Source: CAYNTH01 sp964427055
GTDB taxonomy: Archaea > Aenigmatarchaeota > Aenigmatarchaeia > CG10238-14 > SCSR01
Assembly: GCA_964427055.1 (NCBI GenBank)
Contig: CAYRSQ010000007.1
Location: 1-24,652 of the forward strand
DNA: 24,652 nt
Direction of reading: 5' to 3'
Positions 7,446 through 14,034 of the stretch are shown piece by piece. The notes beneath the pieces are model-generated. The model was given only the letters and a program-made list of their open reading frames with translations, was not told the DNA's origin and did not search any database. Each line of letters begins with the position of its first letter. Position 1 is the stretch's first letter. A program made the position numbers and the translations under genes.

Positions 7446-8006
7446 TTAATTATAAAGCTTCTTAAACATAGTTTCGTTTTTATCTGATATTATCTTTTGC
7501 CTTTTCAGCCACGTATACCAAACGATAATGACTACAAATATCATGGCTTCCCTCCAAAGAAGCGTGTGGATGATGTCCATGTATTGGGGTCCCAACGCAT
7601 CGGCAATGCATATGGTACTCACTATTCTCAGTATGTTTGACGCATATACGGCTGACATTCCAATCAATATGTACACCAGTTTTTTCCTGTCGTTCATCGC
7701 AGGGGATGCTATCATCAGCGCCGCCAGCGCATACATGCTCTTCCATGCGGTGCAGTCGGTGTCTATGAGTATGTTTGATGAAAACTGGCTTCCATTGAAC
7801 GTCAAAACTGTGCCTTGGAGCTCCACATTGTATCCCATCGATTGGAGGAGTATATATGACAGGAAGGCTGTCATTTTCTGAAGCGGAAGAAACTCAATTC
7901 CATAAAAGATTGCTGCATATAACGGTATCGCGAGTAAATTGAATTTTATCAGAAACTCTAAAATCGTTTCGATCTTTCCAGACTTTAAGAATTTTTTAAC
8001 CATCAT
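7446..8006 (-). CDS. Archaeosortase/exosortase family membrane transpeptidase
   Basis: About 186 residues with several hydrophobic helices. The family's three catalytic residues are all visible in order: Cys85 in TDCTAWKSM, Arg127 in SNILRIV and His147 in IIHTLLW. Archaeosortases cleave surface proteins at a C-terminal sorting signal and are thought to attach them to a lipid, acting at the outer face of the membrane. DCTAWKS departs from the common ECSG-type active site but matches variants I recall from small-genome archaea. The frame overlaps the 3' end of the helicase. AGGA lies 6 nt before the ATG at 8006, making this start better than the ATG at 8012 that directly follows it. No protein in this window carries a plausible sorting signal, so its substrates lie elsewhere. 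Confidence 0.85.
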   Translation of the reverse strand: MMVKKFLKSGKIETILEFLIKFNLLAIPLYAAIFYGIEFLPLQKMTAFLSYILLQSMGYNVELQGTVLTFNGSQFSSNILIDTDCTAWKSMYALAALMIASPAMNDRKKLVYILIGMSAVYASNILRIVSTICIADALGPQYMDIIHTLLWREAMIFVVIIVWYTWLKRQKIISDKNETMFKKLYN

Positions 8007-9543
8007 GGTCATTCCTTGTGAAATCCAGAAGAGACCGCTTTCTTTTGAGCCCCTTTCCGCTCTTCATCTCGTACAGTATCTTTTTCATCTTTTTCTCCTT
8101 GTTGAATGACGACCAGTAATAAGCCTCATCCCTGGTATCCTTCGTTATCAGTAGTATGACCTTGCCAGCAGACTGTCTTCCGACCCTTCCTCTCCTTTGT
8201 ATGCTTCTTATACCGCTTGGCACAGGTTCGTAGAAGATTGCATAGTCGACTGAAGGGACATCCAGGCCTTCCTCTCCCACGGAAGTGGCTATCAGAACGT
8301 TGAACTCGTTGTATTTGAACCTCCTTAAGACGTCTATCTGCTCGTCTTGGTTCATGCCTTTGCCGTCCTTGGTTGCCTGTCCGATGAATTCGTGCGAGGA
8401 TATACCTTCGTCTTCCAAGATAGACCTTATCTTTTCGACAGTTGACCTGTAGTTTGCAAATATTATTATCTTCACTTCAGGTTTCGCGAGTTTTTTCACT
8501 ATCTCCTTCAGCTTTTCCATCTTCGGATGACCTTTCCCGGATTCTAGTATCGAGTCCACGATTTCCATGACTTCCAAAAATCTCCTGTCGTTTACTATCC
8601 TCTGATCAGTCCTCTTTTCGCTTCCCTTCAGTTTGTCGAGATATTCTTTAAGGAAATGAATCCCCTGAGTTTCGATAAGTTCCATGGCGTGTTCAATTTT
8701 TATGGCTTCCGCCGATCTCATCATGGCCCACATGTTTCCCGGAGTCTTGTTCCCTCTGGAATAACTATTGCTCACTCTCTTCTGCAGGCTTATTAGCATA
8801 GTCTTGCTAGGCGTATCCGTGAAAATGTAATGTTTCGACTTGAGCCAGTCGACCGATTCCTGGTAAGTTTCCTTAAGGATGTTTCTGACCTTCATGTATT
8901 CTTCCGGAAATTCGACATATATGTATTCCTTCTCCACGTCCTGGACGTACCCTTTCACGTCGTCATCCATTTCGCTCCTTATCTCTACCGCCTCTATGAA
9001 CAGGTTGTCTATTATCTCCTGGATTTTCTCTCTGTAGCCTCCCGGGGATGCGGTCAATGCCAGTATGAGCGGGTGCTTTGCCTGTGCCATGTATTTCCTT
9101 GCCACATATGTGTATGCGTAGTCCTTGACAGCCCTATGTGCTTCGTCGAAAATTATGAAGCTGACATCCGATAGGTCAAGCCGCCCTTTCTCGAGGTCGT
9201 TTTTAATGCACTGTGGAGTCGCCGCTATTATGGTAGATTTCTTGTATAGCTTTGCCCTGTTTTCTGGGGTTATCTTTCCGGTGATGAGTGCTATGTCCTC
9301 TTTTCCTATGAAAGTGAACTTCTCGAAACTTTTGGTGTGTTGGGCGTTCAGGGGCCTTGTCGGAGCCGTTATGATTATTTTTCCGCCCATTTCGTTCAAT
9401 CTTTTCGATCCTACCATGACAGCTATCAGTGTCTTCCCCATTCCTGTCGGTAGCACCACTAGCGTATTTTTTCCGAGCGCAGTCTTCGCGATGTTTTCCT
9501 GATATTCCCTGTTTTCGAATGAATCGTCGTTTATTATCGGCAA
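7996..9543 (-). CDS. Hef/FANCM-type superfamily 2 helicase without nuclease domain
   Basis: A 515-residue SF2 ATPase. Motif I is PTGMGKT (32-38), motif II DEAH (133-136), motif III TASPG (164-168) and motif VI QRRGRVGR (449-456). The stretch between the two RecA-like lobes is helical and basic, and IIIFANYRSTVEKI opens the second lobe, as in archaeal Hef, FANCM and Mph1. These remodel stalled forks and branched DNA. Full archaeal Hef continues into an ERCC4 nuclease and HhH domain; here the protein stops at KRKRSLLDFTRNDHDG. The short LLDF tail could be a partner-binding peptide, but this is speculative. The start is a TTG at 9541-9543 with AGGTG (9551-9555) 7 nt upstream; no later start preserves the N-terminal YQ motif. 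The last 11 nt overlap the archaeosortase frame. Confidence 0.88.
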   Translation of the reverse strand: MPIINDDSFENREYQENIAKTALGKNTLVVLPTGMGKTLIAVMVGSKRLNEMGGKIIITAPTRPLNAQHTKSFEKFTFIGKEDIALITGKITPENRAKLYKKSTIIAATPQCIKNDLEKGRLDLSDVSFIIFDEAHRAVKDYAYTYVARKYMAQAKHPLILALTASPGGYREKIQEIIDNLFIEAVEIRSEMDDDVKGYVQDVEKEYIYVEFPEEYMKVRNILKETYQESVDWLKSKHYIFTDTPSKTMLISLQKRVSNSYSRGNKTPGNMWAMMRSAEAIKIEHAMELIETQGIHFLKEYLDKLKGSEKRTDQRIVNDRRFLEVMEIVDSILESGKGHPKMEKLKEIVKKLAKPEVKIIIFANYRSTVEKIRSILEDEGISSHEFIGQATKDGKGMNQDEQIDVLRRFKYNEFNVLIATSVGEEGLDVPSVDYAIFYEPVPSGIRSIQRRGRVGRQSAGKVILLITKDTRDEAYYWSSFNKEKKMKKILYEMKSGKGLKRKRSLLDFTRNDHDG

Positions 9544-9550
9544 GAACAGA

Positions 9551-9555
9551 CACCT
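9551..9555 (-). promoter_or_regulatory. AGGTG ribosome binding site deciding the helicase TTG start
   Basis: AGGTG is followed by a 7-nt spacer and TTG (9543). It is another instance of the GGTGT-spacer-TTG arrangement seen before topA and the coiled-coil gene. Confidence 0.4.
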
Positions 9556-9628
9556 ATAAGAGTCTTTACTTCATTATTACTTTTACGTTTAACAGATATC
9601 AATCTTAACAACTTTTTACGGCGATTGC

Positions 9629-9829
9629 ATGGACGTATACGATGTGAAAAAAGAAAAGAAGATGGGAAACCCCGAGTATTGGGAAACCCCGTATGACGGC
9701 GGAAGAAAACTTCTGTTGGATAGTATGGCTATAGGAGCACAATACATGCTTGGGAATGCCGTGGCTCCTGGCGGGATTTTGGCTGAAGATGGCAAGACAG
9801 TGATACCTAAGGGATCTAGGTTCCCATAA
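9629..9829 (+). CDS. 66-residue hypothetical protein
   Basis: A small soluble protein I do not recognise. It opens MDVYDVKKEKKMGNPEYWE, contains a Gly/Tyr-rich YDGGRKLLLD, then an Ala/Gly-rich, mildly hydrophobic centre (MAIGAQYMLGNAVAPGG) and ends KGSRFP. There is no membrane segment, cysteine or known motif. GGCGAT about 4 nt before the ATG may serve as a weak ribosome binding site. The frame is free of stops, with sensible codons, and ends 14 bp before dph6 on the same strand, so it is probably real and possibly co-transcribed. It is divergent from the helicase gene. It contains the 12-bp direct repeat listed separately. Confidence 0.55.
   Translation: MDVYDVKKEKKMGNPEYWETPYDGGRKLLLDSMAIGAQYMLGNAVAPGGILAEDGKTVIPKGSRFP
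9663..9691. repeat. 12-bp direct repeat TGGGAAACCCCG, two copies
   Basis: Copies at 9663-9674 and 9680-9691 are identical and spaced 17 nt start to start. They are read in different frames (M-G-N-P and W-E-T-P), so the DNA identity is not explained by a repeated peptide. Each unit also has a GGG-AAA-CCC hairpin potential. Confidence 0.6.
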
Positions 9830-9843
9830 TTTCGGTTTTTTCA

Positions 9844-10527
9844 ATGAGAGTGGCGATACTATTTTCAGGAGGCAAGGACTCCACGTTCTCATTAAAAGTT
9901 GCTTTGGATCAGGGGTGGGACGTCAGATACCTCGTGACCATGGTGTCCGAAAGGGATGATTCATGGATGTTCCATCACCCGTGCATAGAATTGACATCAC
10001 TGCAATCTCAAGCTATAGGAATAACGCAGTTGATGAGACGTACGAGCGGATTGAAAGAAAGCGAAATCGGAGACCTCGCTGTCGTACTGAATTCTATAAA
10101 GGACGAAATAGACGGTGTCGTATCCGGAGCCATAGCAAGCCGTTACCAGAAGGACAGGATAGACGCTGTATGTAAGGAGCTGGGACTCAGAAGTCTGTCT
10201 CCGCTGTGGGGAAAGAATCAGGAGATATTGCTGAAGGAGATGATAGAATCGGGCATGGACATCATACTTACGGGAGTCTCCTGCGAAGGCATGGGACCGG
10301 AATGGTTGGGCAGGATGGTCGATTCATCGTGCCTTGAAGAATTGAAAAGGTTGAATGAAGCGTATGGTGTCAACGTATCAGGCGAAGGTGGAGAATATGA
10401 GAGCTTCGTCATGGATGCGCCATTCTTCAAAAAGAGAATAGGGTTTGAGGAAGTCGAACGAATATGGGACGACGGCATTAACAGAGGGTATCTTGTGTGC
10501 AAAGGGGCAAAATTAATTGATAAGTAA
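9844..10527 (+). CDS. dph6: Diphthine--ammonia ligase
   Basis: A 227-residue adenine-nucleotide alpha hydrolase-like ATP pyrophosphatase. The PP-loop FSGGKDS is at residues 7-13, and the family signature GEGGEYES is at 180-187, followed by MDAPFF. These match the archaeal Dph6 (MJ0570) family, and the length is typical. The enzyme carries out the last step of diphthamide synthesis, amidating diphthine on a histidine of translation elongation factor 2 with ATP and ammonium, in the cytoplasm. The ATG at 9844 starts directly with the expected strand MRVAILFSGG. There is no clear ribosome binding site; it follows the 66-residue gene by 14 bp. The stop is 15 bp before a small membrane protein gene. 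Confidence 0.92.
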   Translation: MRVAILFSGGKDSTFSLKVALDQGWDVRYLVTMVSERDDSWMFHHPCIELTSLQSQAIGITQLMRRTSGLKESEIGDLAVVLNSIKDEIDGVVSGAIASRYQKDRIDAVCKELGLRSLSPLWGKNQEILLKEMIESGMDIILTGVSCEGMGPEWLGRMVDSSCLEELKRLNEAYGVNVSGEGGEYESFVMDAPFFKKRIGFEEVERIWDDGINRGYLVCKGAKLIDK

Positions 10528-10542
10528 CCAAATAATTAATTA

Positions 10543-10827
10543 ATGAAATCCCCCATTGTGATAATAGCGGAGCTCGTAGCGGGCCTCATAAGCAGCATAA
10601 TATCAACTATGATATTTGTGATAACGAAGTTCCTGGAGCTCATATCATCATTGATGATGTACTCAAGCTCCAACCTTCAGAGTTTCGCCATAGCAGCCTT
10701 TCTGGGGGCTGTCGTTTTCATATTGATAACGAAATTCATATTCAAGAGTTCCAAGACACTCCTTTCATTGGGCATAGCGCTCATTGCCATAGTGGCCGTT
10801 TTAGTCTTCTTTTGGACGATGGCCTGA
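10543..10827 (+). CDS. Small membrane protein, 94 residues, three helices
   Basis: Unrecognised. Hydrophobic stretches at about 5-28, 48-66 and 74-93 indicate three membrane helices, with a Ser/Met-rich and possibly amphipathic linker (LISSLMMYSSSNLQS) between the first two. The few charged residues are Lys clusters at the helix ends. The gene starts 15 bp after dph6 in a very AT-rich context and is followed 12 bp later by a second membrane protein, so the two are probably co-expressed and may form a complex. Pilin-like or holin-like functions cannot be argued from the sequence. Confidence 0.65.
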   Translation: MKSPIVIIAELVAGLISSIISTMIFVITKFLELISSLMMYSSSNLQSFAIAAFLGAVVFILITKFIFKSSKTLLSLGIALIAIVAVLVFFWTMA

Positions 10828-10839
10828 TTGGTGTGACAG

Positions 10840-11211
10840 ATGTTGCTTAAAATAGCTGGTCTCGCAATAGCACTGTTCTGTTGGTTCAATCCTCTGGGGT
10901 TTGACAGCTTGTTTATAGTGTCGCTTTTCATACTGGGATTCGATATGATGGGAACTATGACGAAGTTCATAGTTTTCTCAATCAATTTCATATTTCCTGT
11001 TTTCGGAGAAACATTCAACGAGTTTTCGTGGACGCTGCTGATTATGTTTATGGGTGAGCTCATAATGATGATTATATCAGTAGAGAGATTCTACAAGGTC
11101 ATCATACGACCGGCCGTTGTGTTCGTGGCTGCGTTACTTTCGGTGGGGATCCAACCCGCTCTGGTCATAGCAGGAATAGATTTATTGATAAATCTAACAC
11201 ATAAGAATTAG
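10840..11211 (+). CDS. Membrane protein, 123 residues, about four to five helices
   Basis: Unrecognised. It is almost entirely hydrophobic: helices at about 3-18, 22-36, 42-56, 62-80 and 90-115, with single charges (E57, E74, E82 region and RFYK) between. GGTGTGACAG immediately before the ATG at 10840 gives a GGTG ribosome binding site. It is 12 bp downstream of the 94-residue membrane protein. The 3' end of the frame contains a perfect 20-bp palindrome just upstream of the tRNA-Ser gene. Confidence 0.65.
   Translation: MLLKIAGLAIALFCWFNPLGFDSLFIVSLFILGFDMMGTMTKFIVFSINFIFPVFGETFNEFSWTLLIMFMGELIMMIISVERFYKVIIRPAVVFVAALLSVGIQPALVIAGIDLLINLTHKN
11177..11196. repeat. Perfect 9-bp inverted repeat upstream of tRNA-Ser
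   Basis: TAGATTTAT-TG-ATAAATCTA is a perfect palindrome with a 2-nt centre, inside the last codons of the membrane protein gene and 34 bp before the tRNA. It could be a hairpin, a regulator site or part of an upstream promoter element for the tRNA. Nothing in the sequence decides between these. Confidence 0.6.
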
Positions 11212-11229
11212 AATGGTGGCATTATTCGT

Positions 11230-11312
11230 GCCGAGGTCGCATAATCCGGTAGTGCACCAGCCTCGAAAGCTGGCGTCCTTTGGACATATGGGTTCAAATC
11301 CCATCCTCGGCG
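11230..11312 (+). tRNA. tRNA-Ser, anticodon CGA
   Basis: The acceptor stem GCCGAGG pairs with CCTCGGC. The D stem is GCAT/GTGC. The anticodon stem CCAGC/GCTGG encloses the loop CTCGAAA with anticodon CGA at 11264-11266, which reads UCG. A long class II variable arm (GTCC-TTT-GGAC) and the T arm ATGGG-TTCAAAT-CCCAT follow. The discriminator is G, as expected for serine. There is no intron, and the 3' CCA is not encoded, so it is added after processing. The tRNA lies 18 bp after a membrane protein gene. Confidence 0.95.
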
Positions 11313-11399
11313 TTTAAATTTTATAAGCTTTATTGTTGAAAGTATGAATATGAAGTTGAACTAGAACTCGAATAAACGTTCTATTTTTAACTTACTAAC

Positions 11400-11405
11400 G
11401 GAGGT
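11400..11405 (+). promoter_or_regulatory. Strong Shine-Dalgarno GGAGGT of the TRAM gene
   Basis: GGAGGT lies 6 nt before the ATG at 11412, the best match to the anti-Shine-Dalgarno sequence in the window. It excludes the in-frame TTG at 11409. Confidence 0.7.
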
Positions 11406-11411
11406 AATTTG

Positions 11412-11936
11412 ATGAGATTTAATAGAGACAGCAGTAGTAGAGGAGGGTTTGGTCGATCCAGTTATGGAGGAAGACGAGAAGGAGGATGGAGTGACGTTCC
11501 CAAGCCCGTTAAAGCTGGAGAAGAATACGACGTAGAAATAACTGAAGTGGGCTCAAAAGGAGACGGTATAACTAGGATAAAGAATTTCATAGTGTTCGTA
11601 GACGGAGCCAAGAAAGGAGAAAAAATCAAGATTAAGATAACTGAAGTAATGAACAGGTTTGCTATCGGACAGAAGGTTGGAGATGCATCTGCGGCTTCTT
11701 CTGAAGAATCCGAAAGTTCCGAAGAGATTAAGGAAGAGCCAGAACAGGCTGAAGAATCTGAGGAAACGATGGAGGATATCGAAGAACCTGTCGTAACTGA
11801 AGAATCCGATGTTTCGGAAGAAACAGAAGAAACTGAGGAACAATCTGAAGAGACTGTCGAAGAGGACGAATCCGTCGAATCTGACGAAGAGTCAGAAGAA
11901 AAACTGGATGTTGATGAAGAGTCTGAAGACGAGTAA
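11412..11936 (+). CDS. TRAM-domain RNA-binding protein with acidic tail
   Basis: A 174-residue protein in three parts. The N-terminus (1-30) is Arg/Gly/Ser-rich with RGG-like turns (SRGGFGRSSYGGRR). Residues about 33-90 form a TRAM domain: KAGEEYDVEITEVGSKGDGI, FIVFVDGAKKGEKIKIKI and FAIGQKV. The remaining ~85 residues are a low-complexity tail made mostly of Glu, Ser and Asp. Archaeal single-TRAM proteins are small RNA-binding proteins, some acting as RNA chaperones; the long acidic tail is unusual for them. The tail may self-inhibit or compete with RNA for the basic N-terminus, which is inference. The strong GGAGGT site suggests high expression. It stands alone after tRNA-Ser and ends at a T-rich terminator. 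Confidence 0.85.
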   Translation: MRFNRDSSSRGGFGRSSYGGRREGGWSDVPKPVKAGEEYDVEITEVGSKGDGITRIKNFIVFVDGAKKGEKIKIKITEVMNRFAIGQKVGDASAASSEESESSEEIKEEPEQAEESEETMEDIEEPVVTEESDVSEETEETEEQSEETVEEDESVESDEESEEKLDVDEESEDE

Positions 11937-11943
11937 GTCTTCA

Positions 11944-11969
11944 CTCCTTTTTTTTCTTTTCCTTTTTTC
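11944..11969 (+). terminator. Poly-pyrimidine terminator after the TRAM gene
   Basis: About 26 bases of nearly uninterrupted T with a few C begin 8 bp after the TRAM stop. Oligo-T runs are the usual intrinsic termination signal in archaea. The next gene has its own TATA box, so a transcription break here is likely. Confidence 0.6.
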
Positions 11970-11977
11970 AACATACC

Positions 11978-11986
11978 AAATTTATC
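11978..11986 (+). promoter_or_regulatory. TATA box of the PH-domain membrane protein gene
   Basis: AAATTTATC is centred about 29 nt before the ATG at 12011, which predicts a leaderless transcript. No ribosome binding site is visible before that ATG, in agreement. Confidence 0.5.
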
Positions 11987-12010
11987 TTCTTTGAACCCAA
12001 AATTTCTAAT

Positions 12011-12820
12011 ATGGCAAAGGAAGAATGGGTATCGGACCTGCCTGAAATCCAATACGATTACATAAATAACATCGATATCGATGAGATGGAAGAGTCCGAA
12101 CCGGCGGAAGATATTGCAAAAGCAACGGAATCTGAAGAAACCGATGCCGATGGCGAACAGAAAATAGAGGTGGACGAATACAAAAAACCCGAGAGAAAAG
12201 AAATCTCAATAAAAACCAGCGCTATAACGCTCAGAAGGAGCGTGAGGTCGTACGTATACAACTATATGCTCATACTGCTCATGATGATGTTTTTCTACTT
12301 GGTTCTAGTTAACTATGATATTGTTTTTACTCTTTCTCCAAACAATTTCAGCGAGTCAATCGAGACCGCCGTTATATTGGCATTCTTTGCAGTTATAGCC
12401 TATCTTTTCAAGGAGCCGGTCATAGAGAGAAAATTCAGAAAATATATGATAACAAACAACGAGGTTATGATGTCTGAAGGAATATTCAGGAAAAACATAG
12501 TCGTGATACCCTATCAGTCGATATCTAACATAGATGTGTATCGGGGAATCCTAGGGAGGATGTTGAATTACGGTACAATATCGGTGGTAGGATTCAAGAA
12601 TAAGATAACCATGGAAGGGGTGGACGATCCCAGCCTGTATTATAGAATAATCCAGAACAAAATCTCCATCAAAGGCGGCGGGACAAAACAGAAGTTCGTC
12701 AAGGATAAACCTAAACCTCCGTCCAAGAAAACAACGAAGATTAACTGGAGAGAGAGAAAAAAAGAATTGGACAAGAAATCAGTCGAACGAAAAAAGAAGA
12801 GAGGAAAAGATAATAAGTGA
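12011..12820 (+). CDS. bPH2 (YdbT-like) PH-domain membrane protein
   Basis: A 269-residue protein. Residues 1-65 are acidic and probably disordered. Two membrane helices follow (about 84-102 and 118-134). Residues about 138-220 are a bacterial-type PH domain of the bPH2 family, recognisable by YMITNNEVMMSEGIFRKN, VIPYQSISNIDVYRGILGR and GTISVVGF. The last ~50 residues are strongly basic (many Lys and Arg). Such proteins are membrane-anchored, usually with the PH domain in the cytoplasm; their roles are poorly known. Opposite charges at the two ends are noteworthy. Promoter at 11978. Confidence 0.82.
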   Translation: MAKEEWVSDLPEIQYDYINNIDIDEMEESEPAEDIAKATESEETDADGEQKIEVDEYKKPERKEISIKTSAITLRRSVRSYVYNYMLILLMMMFFYLVLVNYDIVFTLSPNNFSESIETAVILAFFAVIAYLFKEPVIERKFRKYMITNNEVMMSEGIFRKNIVVIPYQSISNIDVYRGILGRMLNYGTISVVGFKNKITMEGVDDPSLYYRIIQNKISIKGGGTKQKFVKDKPKPPSKKTTKINWRERKKELDKKSVERKKKRGKDNK

Positions 12821-12874
12821 GATTTCACAAGTATTGAAGAACGTAATTTCTAGCTTTTGGCACTGGTGTTACAA

Positions 12875-13993
12875 TTGACAAACGGAGTTAAAAATGCATA
12901 TGCGATACAGGCGATAAACGCTTTTGTGATAGGGATGATTTCTATAGTCGTCCCTCTATTGATGGTGGACAGAGGAGTATCCGTCGAATCTATAGGTATA
13001 ATTTTTTCCGTACTCCCCTTGGTTGCACAGACAAATAGACTGATATTCGGGACAATATCCGATTACGTTGGTAGGAAGAAATTCTATGTGATGAATGGAT
13101 TTATGAACATAATATTTCTGGGGACATATTATTTTGCCAGCACGCCATTGTGGTTCCTTTTCGGAAAAATTTTCGAAGGAGTGAGGAACGCAACCTTGTG
13201 GTCGGTTAATCGAGCATATTTTTTGGACCATAGTAAAAACAAGGAGAAGATACTCATAGAACTGAGGGGCATGAATAGCGTGTTCGAGTCATTGGGAACT
13301 TTGCTAGCTGGGTTTCTGCTTATACTGTTGTCATACGACAATACTATATTATTCCTTATGCTCCTATCATTGTTTCTTTTTCCCAACATACGCATGTTGA
13401 AAGACAAAACCAGGAGCACTCTTAATTTAAAGCACGCATTCAAATCCCTTGATGTCAGATACAGGAATAAAAGGTTCAAGAATTTCATATGGATATTCTT
13501 ACTCATAGGGCTTTCTTGGGGATTCATAGCCGGATATATACTCCCATTGTTCCTGGATGGAATGGGTGTCCCTGTCGGGATGATAGGACTCCTTCTTGGT
13601 GTGAGAATACTCATGAATGGCCTTTCGGTTTATGTTTTCAGTTCGATATGGTCCGGGAAAACCAAGTTACTGGTCGGAGGGACACTTTTTTCAATACTCC
13701 TTATTCTGCTGCCTTCAGTCGAGTATTCAGTGATGCCGATAATACTAGTCATGATGGGAACTGTAGCCGGCATATCGGACGCGGGGTATGAAACAATATT
13801 CACATCCATAACCGATCGGAACAGCCTGGGGAAAGATATGGGAATACTCATGATAGGAGTTCAATTGGGTATGGCTGTGACACAGGCGTTGTCGGGATTC
13901 GTAATAACAAATCTAGGTTTCAGTGCAATGTTCACGATGTCGGCCATCTTGTATTTCATGTTCTCAATATCCTCTTATAAAAATTTGAAGTAG
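12875..13993 (+). CDS. Major facilitator superfamily transporter
   Basis: About 372 residues with some twelve hydrophobic segments in two halves. The MFS loop motif follows helix 2 as FGTISDYVGRKKFYV, matching G-x-x-x-D-x-x-G-R-[RK]. A basic central loop (KDKTRSTLNLKHAFKSLDVRYRNKR) joins the halves. The substrate cannot be told; drug or small-metabolite efflux is common for such proteins. The start is uncertain: a TTG at 12875 has GGTG 6 nt upstream (12865-12868), while an earlier in-frame TTG at 12857 lacks a site and would add six residues. It follows the PH-domain gene by about 50 bp, and its TAG is about 40 bp before the next ATG. Confidence 0.85.
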   Translation: MTNGVKNAYAIQAINAFVIGMISIVVPLLMVDRGVSVESIGIIFSVLPLVAQTNRLIFGTISDYVGRKKFYVMNGFMNIIFLGTYYFASTPLWFLFGKIFEGVRNATLWSVNRAYFLDHSKNKEKILIELRGMNSVFESLGTLLAGFLLILLSYDNTILFLMLLSLFLFPNIRMLKDKTRSTLNLKHAFKSLDVRYRNKRFKNFIWIFLLIGLSWGFIAGYILPLFLDGMGVPVGMIGLLLGVRILMNGLSVYVFSSIWSGKTKLLVGGTLFSILLILLPSVEYSVMPIILVMMGTVAGISDAGYETIFTSITDRNSLGKDMGILMIGVQLGMAVTQALSGFVITNLGFSAMFTMSAILYFMFSISSYKNLK

Positions 13994-14004
13994 ACATGTA
14001 ATAA

Positions 14005-14014
14005 GATTTAAAAA
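14005..14014 (+). promoter_or_regulatory. TATA box of the TGS GTPase-like gene
   Basis: GATTTAAAAAC lies about 26 nt before the ATG at 14035, predicting a leaderless transcript starting at or next to the ATG. An AGGAG at 14016-14020 is too far (14 nt) to be an ideal ribosome binding site. Confidence 0.5.
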
Positions 14015-14034
14015 CAGGAGTTAATTTTAGAATT

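Noticed and set aside
7480..7746. 88-residue minus-strand frame inside the archaeosortase gene
   Set aside because: The archaeosortase frame holds all catalytic residues and membrane helices; the other frame is rich in His, Cys and charged residues without pattern.
11462..12052. 196-residue Ser-rich open frame on the minus strand
   Set aside because: It is the mirror image of the GAA/GAG/TCT-rich acidic tail of the TRAM gene; low-complexity coding sequence opens the opposite strand. The product is a Ser/Asp run with no domain.
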